64,000 bases of DNA. Origin: an uncultured Caldisericota bacterium. GTDB taxonomy: Bacteria > Caldisericota > Caldisericia > Cryosericales > Cryosericaceae. Under the pieces are notes generated by a model, which did not search any database, was not told the origin of the DNA, and was given only the letters and a program-made list of their open reading frames with translations. The DNA is taken from contig CAIQIK010000019.1 of assembly GCA_903871855.1 (NCBI GenBank), positions 62,001 to 126,000 on the forward strand, given 5' to 3'. Positions 17,889 to 27,866 of this stretch are shown here, in pieces (the stretch's first letter is position 1; each line of letters starts with the position of its first letter). Made by a program: the position numbers and the translations under genes.

Positions 17889-18613
17889 CTATGGTATGAA
17901 ACAGAGCGGGTTTTGGGCAGCGCCCTTTCCCCAGAGGGACATCGCCATGCGGTACATTGCCTTTGCATGAATGCGATCGTGCCAGATGAAGCGGCGCAGG
18001 ACCTTTTTCAGTGACCACCATTCCTCATAATCTCCCAGGACAGTGGCGGAATCCAGATAGCCTGGCAGCATTTCTATGCACCTTATGGCATTCAGCCGGT
18101 TCTCGCAAATATCTGCCGCATTATCCAGCTGGATGCCCAGCTGCGCCACATAGTAACTCGTTACGCTGTTTGTATGCGCCATCATTTCGTTTGCAGTCAG
18201 CGGGACTTCTCCATGAAAAGTCTTCCTGCTTGGCTTTGCCGCGAGATTCTTGTCTGGAATGGAAGCATACAGCGTCCTGAAATCCTCCGCCGATTTCAGA
18301 ACAAGACTTTTGAGGGAAGCGTATTCACTCTCTGTGAGCGGGGTCTTTTCGCTGTCAAAAATGACGTCACTGTCAGCATCGGTGACATTCAGGCTCGTTT
18401 TCCATTCCTGAACGATAGCAACCGAAACGTCAGACTGAGTTGCTGCATGGTTCCGCCATACGTTATATGAGAGAATTTCCATGGGAATCTTGCCAAGAGC
18501 TTCTTCCTTTGTTTTTCCGCGCGTGAATGCTCCGGGACAGTCTGCCACGTAGAGCAAGTATCCGCTTTCGTTAAACTCCACGACGATGTTCACTGCGTTC
18601 TCCACTGATGTCA
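17889..18613 (-). CDS. HicB-like N-terminal domain fused to a DinB-like C-terminal domain
   Basis: VEFNESGYLLYVADCPGAFTRGKTKEEALGKIPMEI (HicB-like) then a helical segment ending VLRRFIWHDRIHAKAMYRMA (DinB-like). The ORF runs to 18749 but that would overlap ssrA and its terminator; a GTG near 18613 preceded by AGGAAGG is more likely. Confidence 0.6.
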
Positions 18614-18670
18614 CCACCTTCCTGCTGGAGATGATCCTCAGCTGTCTGCAGTATTCTACCACATCAACGC

Positions 18671-18702
18671 AAAAGCCCACCGGCTGGGGTGCCGGTGGGC
18701 GG
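18671..18702 (-). terminator. Rho-independent terminator of ssrA
   Basis: Minus strand GCCCACCGGC-ACCCCA-GCCGGTGGGC followed by TTTT. Confidence 0.8.
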
Positions 18703-18715
18703 GTTGTTCTGTTCG

Positions 18716-19070
18716 TGGTGGAGGTGGCGAGAGTTGAACTCGCGTCCAAATACGTTAAACACAGCGTTACTACAGGTTTAGTCGACTGTTGTACCTTGCG
18801 CTCGGCCGGGAGTCGACGCCCCGCTCTGCACGATTTCCCGTTTGGTACTCTCTGGCAAGGAACGGGAACGACCCTCGCCTTCGAGACCCCTATAGACGCG
18901 CCCCTGACGGACCCAGGGATGGACGGCCCGGAGGAACGCTAGCCGCGCTTAGGCAGCTAGAGCGTAATTGTTATTGGCTTGTTTTTTTGTGACAGATGTT
19001 TAAAGAGGCCAACTGTCGTCCTCTACCTGCAACCCTGCACCTCACGTATCTGTCGAACCCCAGCACCCCC
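18716..19070 (-). ncRNA. ssrA: Transfer-messenger RNA (tmRNA)
   Basis: Minus strand 5' GGGGGTGCTGGGGTTCGACAG... and 3' GGACGCGAGTTCAACTCTCGCCACCTCCACCA; acceptor ends pair; tag ORF ends ...NNNYALAA-stop. Confidence 0.95.
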
Positions 19071-19288
19071 ACGTAGTAGATGTTACACGATAAGTATACC
19101 ACGGAATCCCTGCGCAAACCCACACGCCCTTCAGTTCATGGTTGGTCACAAACCCATTATGCCGAAAGCGAGCCCTTGGCTCTCTTAATGTCTTGAATTC
19201 ACACCAACTATACGGACACTATCAAAAGAGAAACATTCCGATGTTGATTCGGCACATGATAGTGTATAGTCTAGGAGGTAATAGAGTA

Positions 19289-19720
19289 ATGAACGCAAGT
19301 GAACTTATTGACGATCTAATTGCCAATCTCACTGATTGGCGCGGCACAACGTTTGGCACTATTAGGAGGATTATCCATGAAGCTGATCCCGATATAGTAG
19401 AGGAGTGGAAATGGATGGGAACTCCAGTATGGTCCCACGATGGGATAGTCTGTATTGCCAATGCCTTCAAGGACAAAGTAAAGCTAACCTTCTCTCAGGG
19501 AGCGAACCTTGCAGATCCTGACAAGCTCTTCAACAACGGACTCACAGGCAAACAATGGAGAACCATTGATATCTACAAGGACGAAAAAATCAACGAGGGA
19601 TCGCTAAAGGTTCTTATCCATGATGCCGTAGGTTACAATCATTCCAGGGTGCAATCTGCAAGTCGGCCTCACGTGACACGAGGCAACCCGAAGAAGAAAC
19701 CAGAGAATAAGACACTCTAA
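19289..19720 (+). CDS. DUF1801 domain-containing protein
   Basis: LTDWRGTTFGTIRRIIHEADPDIVEEWKWMGTPVWSHDGIVCIANAFKDKVKLTFSQGA; AGGAGG upstream. Confidence 0.85.
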   Translation: MNASELIDDLIANLTDWRGTTFGTIRRIIHEADPDIVEEWKWMGTPVWSHDGIVCIANAFKDKVKLTFSQGANLADPDKLFNNGLTGKQWRTIDIYKDEKINEGSLKVLIHDAVGYNHSRVQSASRPHVTRGNPKKKPENKTL

Positions 19721-19972
19721 CATCGCGACACCTACGCATGGCTGGACGATAAGTGACGATTATTCAGTGCGAGAGCGCTTCTTTCGTCATAACTATAGCG
19801 CGTTTCGGCGAACAACTAATGACCCTTTCAAGTGTGACGACAGGCCATATCCGCTGGGCATACTCGCCGCACGATCCAACCTTCTTGATATTTACGAAAA
19901 AATGATCACCCGTAATCCCAAGGCGATTATTGAGGAAAGAGAAGCTTGGCTCACACGGCTCGCTGGGCATGG

Positions 19973-20004
19973 AAAAGCGCCGGACAAGGAACGCCCGGCG
20001 CCGT
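19973..20004 (-). terminator. Rho-independent terminator downstream of infB
   Basis: Minus strand GCGCCGGGCGTTCCTTGTCCGGCGCTTTTCC. Confidence 0.65.
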
Positions 20005-20039
20005 GTCTGCTGTTCAGTGAAAACGGGAAAGACCTTGCC

Positions 20040-22043
20040 TTACGGCTTCTTCTCCTCCATCACCAGAGTTTCGATGATGTCGTCGACCTTGAAGTCATTG
20101 AAGTTCTGCAGGCCCATACCGCACTCGTAGCCCTTGAGGACTTCCTTTGCGTCTTCCTTGAAGCGCTTGAGCGAGGAGATGCTGGAGTTGGCATACACGA
20201 CGACGGCGTTGCGGACAACGCGGGCCTTGGCGCCACGAATGATCTTGCCGTCCTCGACCAGACAGCCGGCGATGGCACCGACACCAGTGATCTTGAACAC
20301 GTCCTTGATGCGGGCGCGGCCCTGTACGACCTCTTCAAAAACCGGCTTGGTCAGCCCGGCGATCATCTTGTCGACGGAATCGCCAAGTTCGAAGATAAGG
20401 TCATAGGTATGGATCTGAACCTTCTCGGTTGCGGCGACCTTGAGTGCTTCGGCCAAGGGGACGACGTTGAAGCCGACGATGACGGCATTGCTGGCGGAAG
20501 CCAGCAGGACGTCGGATTTTGTGATACCGCCGGTGCCCTCGTGGAGGATCTCCAAGGGAACGGTCTTGATCTTAACCTTCTTTAGCTCGAACTTGACGGC
20601 GTCCAGCGTGGAGAGAGCGTCGGCTTTCAGGATGAGGGTGAGCTTCTTCTTCTCCAGCGCCTCTTCTTCGTTGAACAGCTCGTCCAGTGACAGCGGCTTC
20701 TTCTGCTCCTGCGCCAGGAACGCAAGGCGCTTGTTCTGCCGCTTCTCGTCGATGATCATCCGGCACGAGTCGACGTCTTCCACCATATGAAAGACCTCAC
20801 CGGCCTCGGGCAGCTCCGACAGGCCCATGACCTCGATGGGCATGAGCGCCTTTGCTTCACGAAGGTTCGCCCCTGCCTCGTTGGTCATGCGCTTGATCTT
20901 GCCGACACAGTCGCCAACGCGGATATCGTCACCGACATGGAGCGTTCCGGTTTGCACCAGAAGGCGAGTGAGGACGCCGATGTTCTTGTCGACGCGTGCC
21001 TCGATGACGGAGCCAGACGCTTCGACGGAGGACCGGGTCTTGAGTCCTGCCATCTCTGCCTGCAGGAGGATCATGTCCAGCAGTTCGTCAACACCCTTGC
21101 CGGTCTTGGCCGACACGGGAAGGAAGACGGTGTCTCCACCCCAGTCATCCGGTTGCAGACCACGGTCCGCAAGCTGCTGCTTGACGCGTTCGGGGTTCGC
21201 CTCGGGTTTGTCGATCTTATTCATGGCGACGATGATCGGGACCTTCGCCGCCCTGGCATGATCCAGCGCCTCGAGAGTCTGTTCCTTGACGCCCTCTTCG
21301 GCGGCGACGACCAGGATGACCACGTCGGTGACCTGCGACCCCTTGAGGCGCATCGAGGTGAATGCTTCGTGGCCGGGAGTATCGATGAAGATAATGGTTT
21401 TGCCTTTGACCCGGACATCATAGGCGCCGATCTTCTGGGTGATGCCACCCTTCTCGCGGCTGGCGACACTGCTCTTGCGAATAAAATCCAGCAAGGTCGT
21501 CTTGCCGTGGTCGACGTGGCCCATGACTGTCACGACAGGCGGGCGCGTCTCGAAGGACTTCATGAACTTGTCCGATGGTGCGACATAATTCTCGCCGAGG
21601 ATACGGGCGAGATAATTGGCGTCGGCAGGGTCCATCAGTCCGCACTCACGCACCGGGACGCCGTTCTTGAGCATCATCGTGTTGAGCTCGTGCTGCTTGA
21701 GGTCAAACTGCTTGGCAAAGGCAGCATAGGTGACAGACTCGGTAAATGACTTGGGTTTCTCTACAGCGATGACAGGTTCGACCGGTACGGGCGCAGGTTT
21801 CTCCTTCTCCTTTTCATGTGCGGTCTTAGGGGTCGCCTTGGCTGTCTTTGGAGTCACTTTCCCCCCCTCCGACGAGGCGGCCTTCTCCTTGTCGACAATC
21901 TCCTTGACAAGGGTTGCCGTTTCTTCTTCAATCGTGCCGACCACGCCCTTCACCGGGACTCCCAGCTGAGCCAGGATCTCCAGCATGCGTGGCGACTTCA
22001 GATTCAGTTCTTTAGCGAGCTCATAGATTCGTACTTTCTTCAT
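20040..22043 (-). CDS. infB: Translation initiation factor IF-2
   Basis: [64 protein letters not shown]. Confidence 0.98.
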   Translation of the reverse strand: MKKVRIYELAKELNLKSPRMLEILAQLGVPVKGVVGTIEEETATLVKEIVDKEKAASSEGGKVTPKTAKATPKTAHEKEKEKPAPVPVEPVIAVEKPKSFTESVTYAAFAKQFDLKQHELNTMMLKNGVPVRECGLMDPADANYLARILGENYVAPSDKFMKSFETRPPVVTVMGHVDHGKTTLLDFIRKSSVASREKGGITQKIGAYDVRVKGKTIIFIDTPGHEAFTSMRLKGSQVTDVVILVVAAEEGVKEQTLEALDHARAAKVPIIVAMNKIDKPEANPERVKQQLADRGLQPDDWGGDTVFLPVSAKTGKGVDELLDMILLQAEMAGLKTRSSVEASGSVIEARVDKNIGVLTRLLVQTGTLHVGDDIRVGDCVGKIKRMTNEAGANLREAKALMPIEVMGLSELPEAGEVFHMVEDVDSCRMIIDEKRQNKRLAFLAQEQKKPLSLDELFNEEEALEKKKLTLILKADALSTLDAVKFELKKVKIKTVPLEILHEGTGGITKSDVLLASASNAVIVGFNVVPLAEALKVAATEKVQIHTYDLIFELGDSVDKMIAGLTKPVFEEVVQGRARIKDVFKITGVGAIAGCLVEDGKIIRGAKARVVRNAVVVYANSSISSLKRFKEDAKEVLKGYECGMGLQNFNDFKVDDIIETLVMEEKKP

Positions 22044-23115
22044 GCGTCTCACCTGCCTTACGGGTTGGGGCCGCTTGCGGCTGCCCTTCCTCCACCTGAA
22101 CGAGTTCCACCTTCGCGTCCAATAGCCGCTCTACGAGCCGGACGTTGACCCCACCTTTACCCAGGGCGACGGGGAACGCCTCGGCGGTGGCGTGCACTAC
22201 AAAGGTGCCGTCCTCCGGCCTGCGTTCTGCATCCAGCACCTTGGCGGGGCTGAAGGCGTTGATTGCGTATTTCACGGGGTTTGGATCGTATCGGATGACA
22301 TCGATGTGCTCAAACGCGATCTCGCGCGACACTGCGCGGATGCGTCCGCCCATCGGCCCAATGACTGCGCCCACGGGATCGATCTTGGGGTCGCGACTGA
22401 AGACGGCGACCTTCGCGCGCTGGCCCGGCTCGCGGACGATGCGCTTGACCTCGACGAGGCCCGAGCCGACCTCGGGGACCTCCAGCTCCACGAGACGCTG
22501 GATGAAGTCCGGATGTGACCGCGTCAAGACCACGCGCGGTCCCTGCGCCGACTTGTCGACCGACAGGATGAGCGACTTAGCGACACCCTGAAAGCGTAGC
22601 CGTTCCCCGGGAATCTGCTGATCCTTCGGCATGATGCCTTCGCACCGGGCAAGGTTGATCAACAATCCCTCTTTGTTCTGGCGCAGAACTTCGCCGTTGA
22701 CCAGCGTGCCCACCTGCGAGTGGAAGCGTTCATAGACCAGATCGTTCTCACGTTCCTTGATCTTGTCATCGATGAACTTGCGCGCCTTTACAATCACCGA
22801 CAGAGGCAGCTGCTCGATCTTGACCTGGATGAGCACGTCATCTCCGGTCTTCGCCTCCGGTTCCACCTTGCGGGCGTCCTTCAGCGTGATCTCGCTATCG
22901 CCATCCTTGACCTTGGTCACGACTGTTTTGCGCGAATAGAGCCGGACAAGGCCGGTGCCCGTATCAGCCTTCACCAGGAAGTTGTCCTTCTGGTACTGCT
23001 GCTGGTATGCCGCCTCAAAGGCTTCCTTGATCGCCGTCACGATGTATTCCCTGGAGATTCCCCGTTCCTTCTCCAGCTCGTAGATGGCACTCTGGATCTC
23101 ATCCCTCACACGCAC
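22021..23115 (-). CDS. nusA: Transcription termination/antitermination factor NusA
   Basis: KERGISREYIVTAIKEAFEAAYQ, S1 region, DPVGAVIGPMGGRIRAVSREI KH domain; in the rimP-nusA-infB order. Confidence 0.96.
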   Translation of the reverse strand: MRVRDEIQSAIYELEKERGISREYIVTAIKEAFEAAYQQQYQKDNFLVKADTGTGLVRLYSRKTVVTKVKDGDSEITLKDARKVEPEAKTGDDVLIQVKIEQLPLSVIVKARKFIDDKIKERENDLVYERFHSQVGTLVNGEVLRQNKEGLLINLARCEGIMPKDQQIPGERLRFQGVAKSLILSVDKSAQGPRVVLTRSHPDFIQRLVELEVPEVGSGLVEVKRIVREPGQRAKVAVFSRDPKIDPVGAVIGPMGGRIRAVSREIAFEHIDVIRYDPNPVKYAINAFSPAKVLDAERRPEDGTFVVHATAEAFPVALGKGGVNVRLVERLLDAKVELVQVEEGQPQAAPTRKAGETHEESTNL

Positions 23116-23554
23116 CTCCCAGTATCTCGTCCCACAACGAGATCTTCGTCACCTGTCGCAGTTCGAACACGCGGTCTACGCCGAGCACAACCACGTGCAG
23201 GCTGCTCTCGTCTGATGCTCCCAGAGTCCCGATGATCGGCTCTCTGGACTCCTTTGTCACCACGCGCACGAACCTGCCGGCGAAGAGCTCCAGCTCCCGC
23301 TGTGTCTTGAGGACGCGGTCCAGCCCTGGGCTTGTCACCTCGAACGCCGGCAGATAGTCATCGCCATACTGCTCGATGAACCCATGGCTGATCGCCCGGC
23401 TGACGCTTTCGAGTTCGTCCACCGAGATGTCTCTTCCCGGCATCATGAGCACGACGCTCACCATGCCCGGAGCATTCTCGATCGCAACGAGCGTGGTGCC
23501 GCTCTTCGCCACTTCCAGCTCCACGATGTCCGTGAACCTCTTGTCCATACCCAC
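23099..23554 (-). CDS. rimP: Ribosome maturation factor RimP
   Basis: SVDELESVSRAISHGFIEQYGDDYLPAFEVTSPGLDRVLKTQRELELFAGRFVRV. Confidence 0.93.
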   Translation of the reverse strand: MGMDKRFTDIVELEVAKSGTTLVAIENAPGMVSVVLMMPGRDISVDELESVSRAISHGFIEQYGDDYLPAFEVTSPGLDRVLKTQRELELFAGRFVRVVTKESREPIIGTLGASDESSLHVVVLGVDRVFELRQVTKISLWDEILGGACEG

Positions 23555-23803
23555 ACTCCGTGTGAAAAGAAAAAGTGGTCCGCTCGCGCGCCCACTTTTC
23601 GTATTCCACCAATATGAAACGTCCGAAAGCAGGGCCTCCGGACGTCATGTCGCTCAGTTGCTTGCCACGTTCATGACATTACAGAAAACAGTATACCTAT
23701 GAATGCCAGAATGGCAACCTCAGTTTCCTTTACAACTTGACGAGACCCTCCAACCAATCTACCACGAACCGACACGGCTCGCCTTTTCTTGCGGCTCAAA
23801 TCA

Positions 23804-26800
23804 CTATGGCTTCCTCCATTTCTTGAGCACGGGTCCCATGGCGTAGACGCCTTTCTTGCTGTATTCCGCATGGATCTCTGCTGCCTTACTGACGAATCCC
23901 TTTTGGCACAAAGTCTCAGCAATTTTCACTAGCACCTCTGTGGCATAGCTCAGTACTACATCCTTCTTCAAGGCAGTCAGCAGGACATTGCCAACGCGTT
24001 CCGCATCACTGTCGACAAATCGTGCAAGCGATTCGAGAATCTCAAGTCCACCTGTGACGTGCAGATCCCAATTGTCAAAACTCTTCTCCAACAAATCTTC
24101 AACTGAGGCTGGAAGCTTCTGAAACGCATAGAGCCATTCTGGCAATGCACTCAACAGTTTCGTTCGTGTGCTTGAGCCTGCTACTCGACTGATAGCCTTG
24201 ATCATCTTTGGCCACAATTGCATCAGTTTCTCGCGTCGCGGGTCTGTCCACTCCCTCTGCCGATTCGCGAAGTACCAGACAACCTCGCCAATTCTGATTT
24301 CTTCTCCATCATCTAACATCTGGTCCATCAGCCCATCATCAAGATCATAGACGTACGCCAAGCACACGTGACTGGCAAGAGACTTCTCTGTTTCCTCTTC
24401 CGAGAAGCGCATTGCAAGAGCGAAGGAGTATTCGCCTCGTTCCCGCAAGAGAAGGAAGAGCTCTTGGTACACCCTCGATGACATCAGATAGGCAGAAAAC
24501 GCATCGATCCACCGATCTGTCGATTCCTGTGGAAAAATTTGGTCAAGGTGATCCGAAACCCAGCTGGGATCCAGGATATTAAGTAGATAGAGTCCTACTG
24601 CAATTCCTTCCCGCGCCTCTGTGTCGGCGGCCGGATCGGTGTAGGCCAAAGCTATCTCCAGTAGCTCGTTCGCCCATCCTGGAATACGCTGAAGATGCCT
24701 TGTACCACTGTTCTTCGCCCCTGCAAGGCTCCAAGCAACAAGAATTGTGGCTTTGAGCGCTGCAGCAAGAGCAGAGTTGACCGCTCTCCACCTTGGTTTC
24801 GTCAGCGCTGGATCCGTGACGGGATATCGTGAAGCGACCTCTGTCGCTTCTTGAAGCAGTTTCGGGATGAGATCGATCTCATCTCCCGTCCACCTACCTA
24901 CTTGGTTGCTGGCGACGACCGACACGAAGTCACAGACAGCTTCACACGCTCCTCGTCGATCCTCTCTGGCTGCATCTTCTGCAGAGTATTCCCGTAATCG
25001 AGTCAGCATGGATTCTCCCAACCGGAACACTGGAAGCACTTGGAAGGGTTCCTTGTTCTGAATCGCCGATGCAAAGCCCTGGAAGATGGCTTGTAGGCAA
25101 TCCAGCGGGATTCCCGACAAATCCTGAAGCCCGTTTCTAATCAGTCTCTCCGGATCACCAGACACCAGTTCCCGTATGGCACTATAGATATCCGACATGT
25201 CCGTTGCGTTGAGAAATGCCGCCAACTCTTCGTTCGTCTCGAATGCCTGGAGACGTTCTACGGCGACAATTCCGGTAGTGTCTCTCACGGCCGGTCCAAT
25301 GTGGAAACTCCACTCCGGGCATGTTGGTCGTGGGCGACCGGACCAATTCTCTTTGACAAGGTCTTGAATACGGGCGTCTATGCTGGTCTCCACAGACAGC
25401 AACCACTTTGCCTTGAACCGTATCCCTCGGGCATCCCTTGTAGTCCTATCACCCCCATCTTGGCGGCCCCACTTGGATCCAGCTTCTTCCAGCCATCCAA
25501 GAAGGACTCCAACTTGCTCATGGTTCATCTCATGCGTATGAGTGGACAGGAGCATGTAGACTTCGTGAAAGGCATCGACATCCAATAGTGCATTCCGTCT
25601 GGAGCTCCAAAACGCCGCCGATACCCCACCGTAATGCCTATCGACGAGGTAATAACCCATACGTCTCAGAATACTGGCTCTTGACACCAGTAGTCTTTCC
25701 ACAAGATCCTTCCGATGTTCAGGTGACATTTCATCACATGCAAGACGTGTGAACCTGACAATCGCCATCGGAGCAGAGAATGCTTGATCCTTGTTCTGGT
25801 CGGATTCTTCGATTGACGGAACCCAGTAGTCGGTTCTGTCGAAACCCGACTCACGCTGCCAGTTGCGCAGTGCGCCTACTCCCATTTGCGCGACGTTTGG
25901 GCTGCATACAGACACCAATTCAGCAGCATGTGGGAGGACAACATTCTCGAATTCCCACGTTACTTCACGTTGAGCATGTTCGTCCTCTTTGTTGGATAAC
26001 GAACGGAGACACACACCGAGTATCATCCTCAGTGCGATGCTGTTACCCTGTTTGATCAGGAAGCAGATTAGTTCCTCGGAAACCGTGATCACGAGTAGAA
26101 TACTAGTACTTAGGGTGGTCATCAACGCTAGGGCTGCTTTGCGTAGCCCCGGATCTGCCAAGACCCTTTTCGAGGTAAGGAGCCCTCGAAGAATGAAGGA
26201 TGCTGTCCTCAAATCGTACTGTTTGTCTGATTTCTCGATTGAGAATCGTGCAAGCTTGGCGGCAATGCCTGCTAGCACTTCAGCCACTTCGACATCTTGG
26301 GTCTTGATCGCAAATGCAGCCATTCGATCAAGATACGCGAACGGATTCCAGAAAGCGCCTTCGGATGAACCTCTCGTCTCCTTCATTGATGGATGGTCTT
26401 CCGGGGAGAAGCATCTATTCTCATCCAGTGGGCGGAGCCATGACCAGCAGATTTCGTCGGTCGAATTCGAGAGGATGTTGAAGAAGAACGCCTCAAGATC
26501 AGACCGCAGCAGCAAGTCCCGGATGTCCTCCATTGTCGTTTGGTCATATGCCTGTGTGGCAACCTGTCGAAGTCGCTCCTGCTCATCCGGAAGATTGGCA
26601 TACCGCTGAGCAGGTGCAAGCTGCCGACTCCAGCTCCTGATAACATAGTAGAGTTCGTCGTATCCACGGATGTCAGTGTTATACGAAATCAGCCTGATCC
26701 GCATGTCGTCGTAGTAGGTCTGCAGATATGATTTGCGAAAACCATCGGCAGAATCGTCAATAAGCATGAAGTGCCTGTGCGGATGACGAGGCGTAGTCTC

Positions 26801-27502
26801 GGGCTGTCTGAAGATGAATTCCAGGATTTCGAACTCTGAGAGGCCATATCCCAGGAACAGGATGTTGCACTCACTGAAGAGGTACTCCAGAAAAGCCGGA
26901 ATATGACTCCGTGTCGACCCTTTGTACTGTTCGAAGTACTGCTCAAGCGTGAACACCACATTCTCTATGTCACTGACTGAACCATGGAGATGATACAGAA
27001 AACCAGATCTTGGCTTTGATGGGAAGTCCTCTGCTTTGGAGACGATCCTTCTCTCGTCGAAGCACCGATCGAGGTTCTTGTCTGCGTTGGTAGTAACAAT
27101 GCAGAACTGCTGCATTCTAGACAGGCGATCGAACACATCCATGAACCTCTTCTTCTTGCTGTTCGGGGTCAATGCGGACCGCAATTTGTGATAGAAGAGT
27201 TTCGCTTCGTTATGATCATTGAGCATATGATAGCAAATCGTCATAAGCTGCCGGTGATCAGTAAGAGATTTCAATTCCTTGAAGGCTCTATGAGTAATGA
27301 ACTTCTTCTCATAGCAGAGTCGCAACAGATCTGCAGCGAGATCGTCCCAGCCCTCACAACCTACCAGCCGCGAAACTCCTGCGCCAACAAATAGGACAAG
27401 CGTTCCACGATTTACCGCTTCAATAATCTCGGAGTCTGGGATTGGTACCCCTGCTTCGGGATCCTCTCTTTCGGTCATGTCATGCGCCCCCTTGGTCACC
27501 AA
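23804..27502 (-). CDS. Large SIR2-like NADase-domain protein (1232 aa) with long helical C-terminus; putative antiphage effector
   Basis: SIR2 motifs LVLFVGAGVSRLVG, IVTTNADKNLDRC, FLYHLHGSVSD, ILFLGYGLSEFEILEF in the first ~250 aa; about 950 aa of helix-rich sequence after that. Confidence 0.85.
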   Translation of the reverse strand: MVTKGAHDMTEREDPEAGVPIPDSEIIEAVNRGTLVLFVGAGVSRLVGCEGWDDLAADLLRLCYEKKFITHRAFKELKSLTDHRQLMTICYHMLNDHNEAKLFYHKLRSALTPNSKKKRFMDVFDRLSRMQQFCIVTTNADKNLDRCFDERRIVSKAEDFPSKPRSGFLYHLHGSVSDIENVVFTLEQYFEQYKGSTRSHIPAFLEYLFSECNILFLGYGLSEFEILEFIFRQPETTPRHPHRHFMLIDDSADGFRKSYLQTYYDDMRIRLISYNTDIRGYDELYYVIRSWSRQLAPAQRYANLPDEQERLRQVATQAYDQTTMEDIRDLLLRSDLEAFFFNILSNSTDEICWSWLRPLDENRCFSPEDHPSMKETRGSSEGAFWNPFAYLDRMAAFAIKTQDVEVAEVLAGIAAKLARFSIEKSDKQYDLRTASFILRGLLTSKRVLADPGLRKAALALMTTLSTSILLVITVSEELICFLIKQGNSIALRMILGVCLRSLSNKEDEHAQREVTWEFENVVLPHAAELVSVCSPNVAQMGVGALRNWQRESGFDRTDYWVPSIEESDQNKDQAFSAPMAIVRFTRLACDEMSPEHRKDLVERLLVSRASILRRMGYYLVDRHYGGVSAAFWSSRRNALLDVDAFHEVYMLLSTHTHEMNHEQVGVLLGWLEEAGSKWGRQDGGDRTTRDARGIRFKAKWLLSVETSIDARIQDLVKENWSGRPRPTCPEWSFHIGPAVRDTTGIVAVERLQAFETNEELAAFLNATDMSDIYSAIRELVSGDPERLIRNGLQDLSGIPLDCLQAIFQGFASAIQNKEPFQVLPVFRLGESMLTRLREYSAEDAAREDRRGACEAVCDFVSVVASNQVGRWTGDEIDLIPKLLQEATEVASRYPVTDPALTKPRWRAVNSALAAALKATILVAWSLAGAKNSGTRHLQRIPGWANELLEIALAYTDPAADTEAREGIAVGLYLLNILDPSWVSDHLDQIFPQESTDRWIDAFSAYLMSSRVYQELFLLLRERGEYSFALAMRFSEEETEKSLASHVCLAYVYDLDDGLMDQMLDDGEEIRIGEVVWYFANRQREWTDPRREKLMQLWPKMIKAISRVAGSSTRTKLLSALPEWLYAFQKLPASVEDLLEKSFDNWDLHVTGGLEILESLARFVDSDAERVGNVLLTALKKDVVLSYATEVLVKIAETLCQKGFVSKAAEIHAEYSKKGVYAMGPVLKKWRKP

Positions 27503-27866
27503 GACCGGAAAACGACTTCACGCTTGTTCCGGTTTAGGTCAGTCAACCTCCAACGACACAAGCATTGCGAACTACAATTCTGCTACCCGTAGATTTGGAC
27601 CTCGACGTGTGTTGCACACAATTCAAGACTCGTCAGTAGCGCAGGACCCTATCTGGACGTCTCCTGCACTATTCTCGTTTTCGGCATCTCGGTGAGGGCA
27701 CAGTAACTACCGTGCCGTCACGATACGAGCAGTTCGCCCTCGTGGCAGCAACGATGTACACCACTAGTGTCATCAACGCGACACCGCTCCCGCAGGACTT
27801 CCAATCTACTCTTCAGCATGGTAGGTGTTCGCCAAGAGCGATACCGGGTGTGAGACCAACATAATC

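Noticed and set aside
18614-18749. N-terminal extension of the HicB-DinB ORF (to 18749)
   Set aside because: That stretch is the ssrA terminator and tmRNA 3' end; a downstream GTG start is more plausible.
20787-21749. 320-aa plus-strand ORF opposite infB
   Set aside because: Antisense to infB.
27005-27332. Idea that AGATCT is avoided because of the BglII-like system
   Set aside because: Several AGATCT sites are present in the window, including two inside the neighbouring SIR2 gene; no avoidance visible.
27503-27866. Possible ncRNA in the SIR2-REase gap
   Set aside because: No convincing hairpin or conserved motif could be identified by eye; needs a transcriptome to judge.
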